Assembly (NCBI GenBank): GCA_002772195.1
Contig: PCSG01000260.1
Location: 175-13,384, forward strand
DNA length: 13,210 nucleotides
Direction of reading: 5' to 3'
Origin: Desulfobacterales bacterium CG23_combo_of_CG06-09_8_20_14_all_51_8
GTDB lineage: Bacteria; Desulfobacterota; Desulfobacteria; Desulfobacterales; Desulfosalsimonadaceae
Every line of letters starts with the position of its first letter. The first letter of the stretch is position 1. The position numbers were made by a program, and so were the translations under genes. The notes under the pieces are model-generated. The model had not been told where the DNA came from. It saw nothing but the letters and a program-made list of their open reading frames with translations, and made no database searches. Shown here piece after piece: positions 13,133 through 13,210 of this stretch.

Positions 13133-13210
13133 TTATCTGTCAGGACAAGGAAAAAATTCAATAAACATAATCTGGTTATCCAGTTCGGTTAAGTCAAACC
13201 AGTCGGCACG
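13133..13210 (-). CDS. C-terminal end of an unknown gene, partial
   Basis: On the minus strand a frame is open from the window edge to TAA at 13133-13135 and encodes 25 residues, RADWFDLTELDNQIMFIEFF then PCPDR. The mix of charged and aromatic residues is protein-like. It ends 7 bp before the GTG that opens the hicB-like frame, suggesting the two were adjacent in one operon. It does not look like HicA. Too short to assign a family. Confidence 0.3.
   Translation of the reverse strand, partial: RADWFDLTELDNQIMFIEFFPCPDR

Noticed and set aside
1..13210. CRISPR array, rRNA or tRNA genes
   Set aside because: No regularly spaced direct repeats and no tRNA-like cloverleaf or rRNA sequence was recognised by eye on either strand.

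Overview
The window (about 50% GC) looks like chromosomal DNA from an anaerobic deltaproteobacterium, most likely Desulfobacterota/Desulfobacterales. This rests on gene content: an oxygen-sensitive 2-hydroxyacyl-CoA dehydratase / benzoyl-CoA reductase-type system with its ATP-dependent activator, an AhpF-like thioredoxin reductase fusion, a U32 protein paired with a radical SAM protein, and a His-rich metal-binding small protein. Placement is by recognition of families, not by a search.

Layout. 1-906 (+): tail of a small multidrug/EamA-type transporter, a one-helix membrane peptide and an NlpC/P60 lipoprotein. 855-2403 (-): a DUF1285-like gene and an unknown helical 138-aa gene, flanked by two gene remnants (C-terminal half of a VUT/DUF165-like membrane protein; last ~50 residues of a nitronate monooxygenase-like protein). 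2521-3434 (+): a DUF1499 lipoprotein, a hairpin-forming cgcagag-type repeat and a small Cys-motif protein. 3439-5045 (-): the fused thioredoxin reductase. 5294-5575 (+): His-rich protein. 5585-8116 (-): overlapping U32 and radical SAM genes. 8184-8842 (-): an unknown basic protein with its own promoter and a clear Rho-independent terminator. 9126-12758 (+): promoter with a palindrome, then two dehydratase subunits and, after a repeat-filled 259-bp gap, the activator. 12759-13210: wreckage of an IS200/IS605 element that has cut off a hicB-like antitoxin gene, and the tail of an unknown gene.

The best-defined system is the three-gene cluster at 9287-12758. The activator (ASKHA ATPase with two cluster-ligand Cys) would pass one electron at high energy to the [4Fe-4S] heterodimer encoded by the first two genes, which would then dehydrate a 2-hydroxyacyl-CoA or reduce a related acyl-CoA. 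The substrate cannot be read from sequence.

A striking property of the window is that four conserved genes are broken by frameshifts, and every break sits in a G/C mononucleotide run (1092-1094, 4599-4602, 8075-8078, 9510-9519). The flanking protein sequence in both frames is well conserved, so sequencing/assembly indels are the first explanation; the G10 tract could alternatively be a real slippage site. I did not find a convincing wholly new system; the most unusual items are the non-canonical pyridine-nucleotide site of the reductase, the repeat inserted inside the dehydratase cluster, and the IS200-hicB junction.
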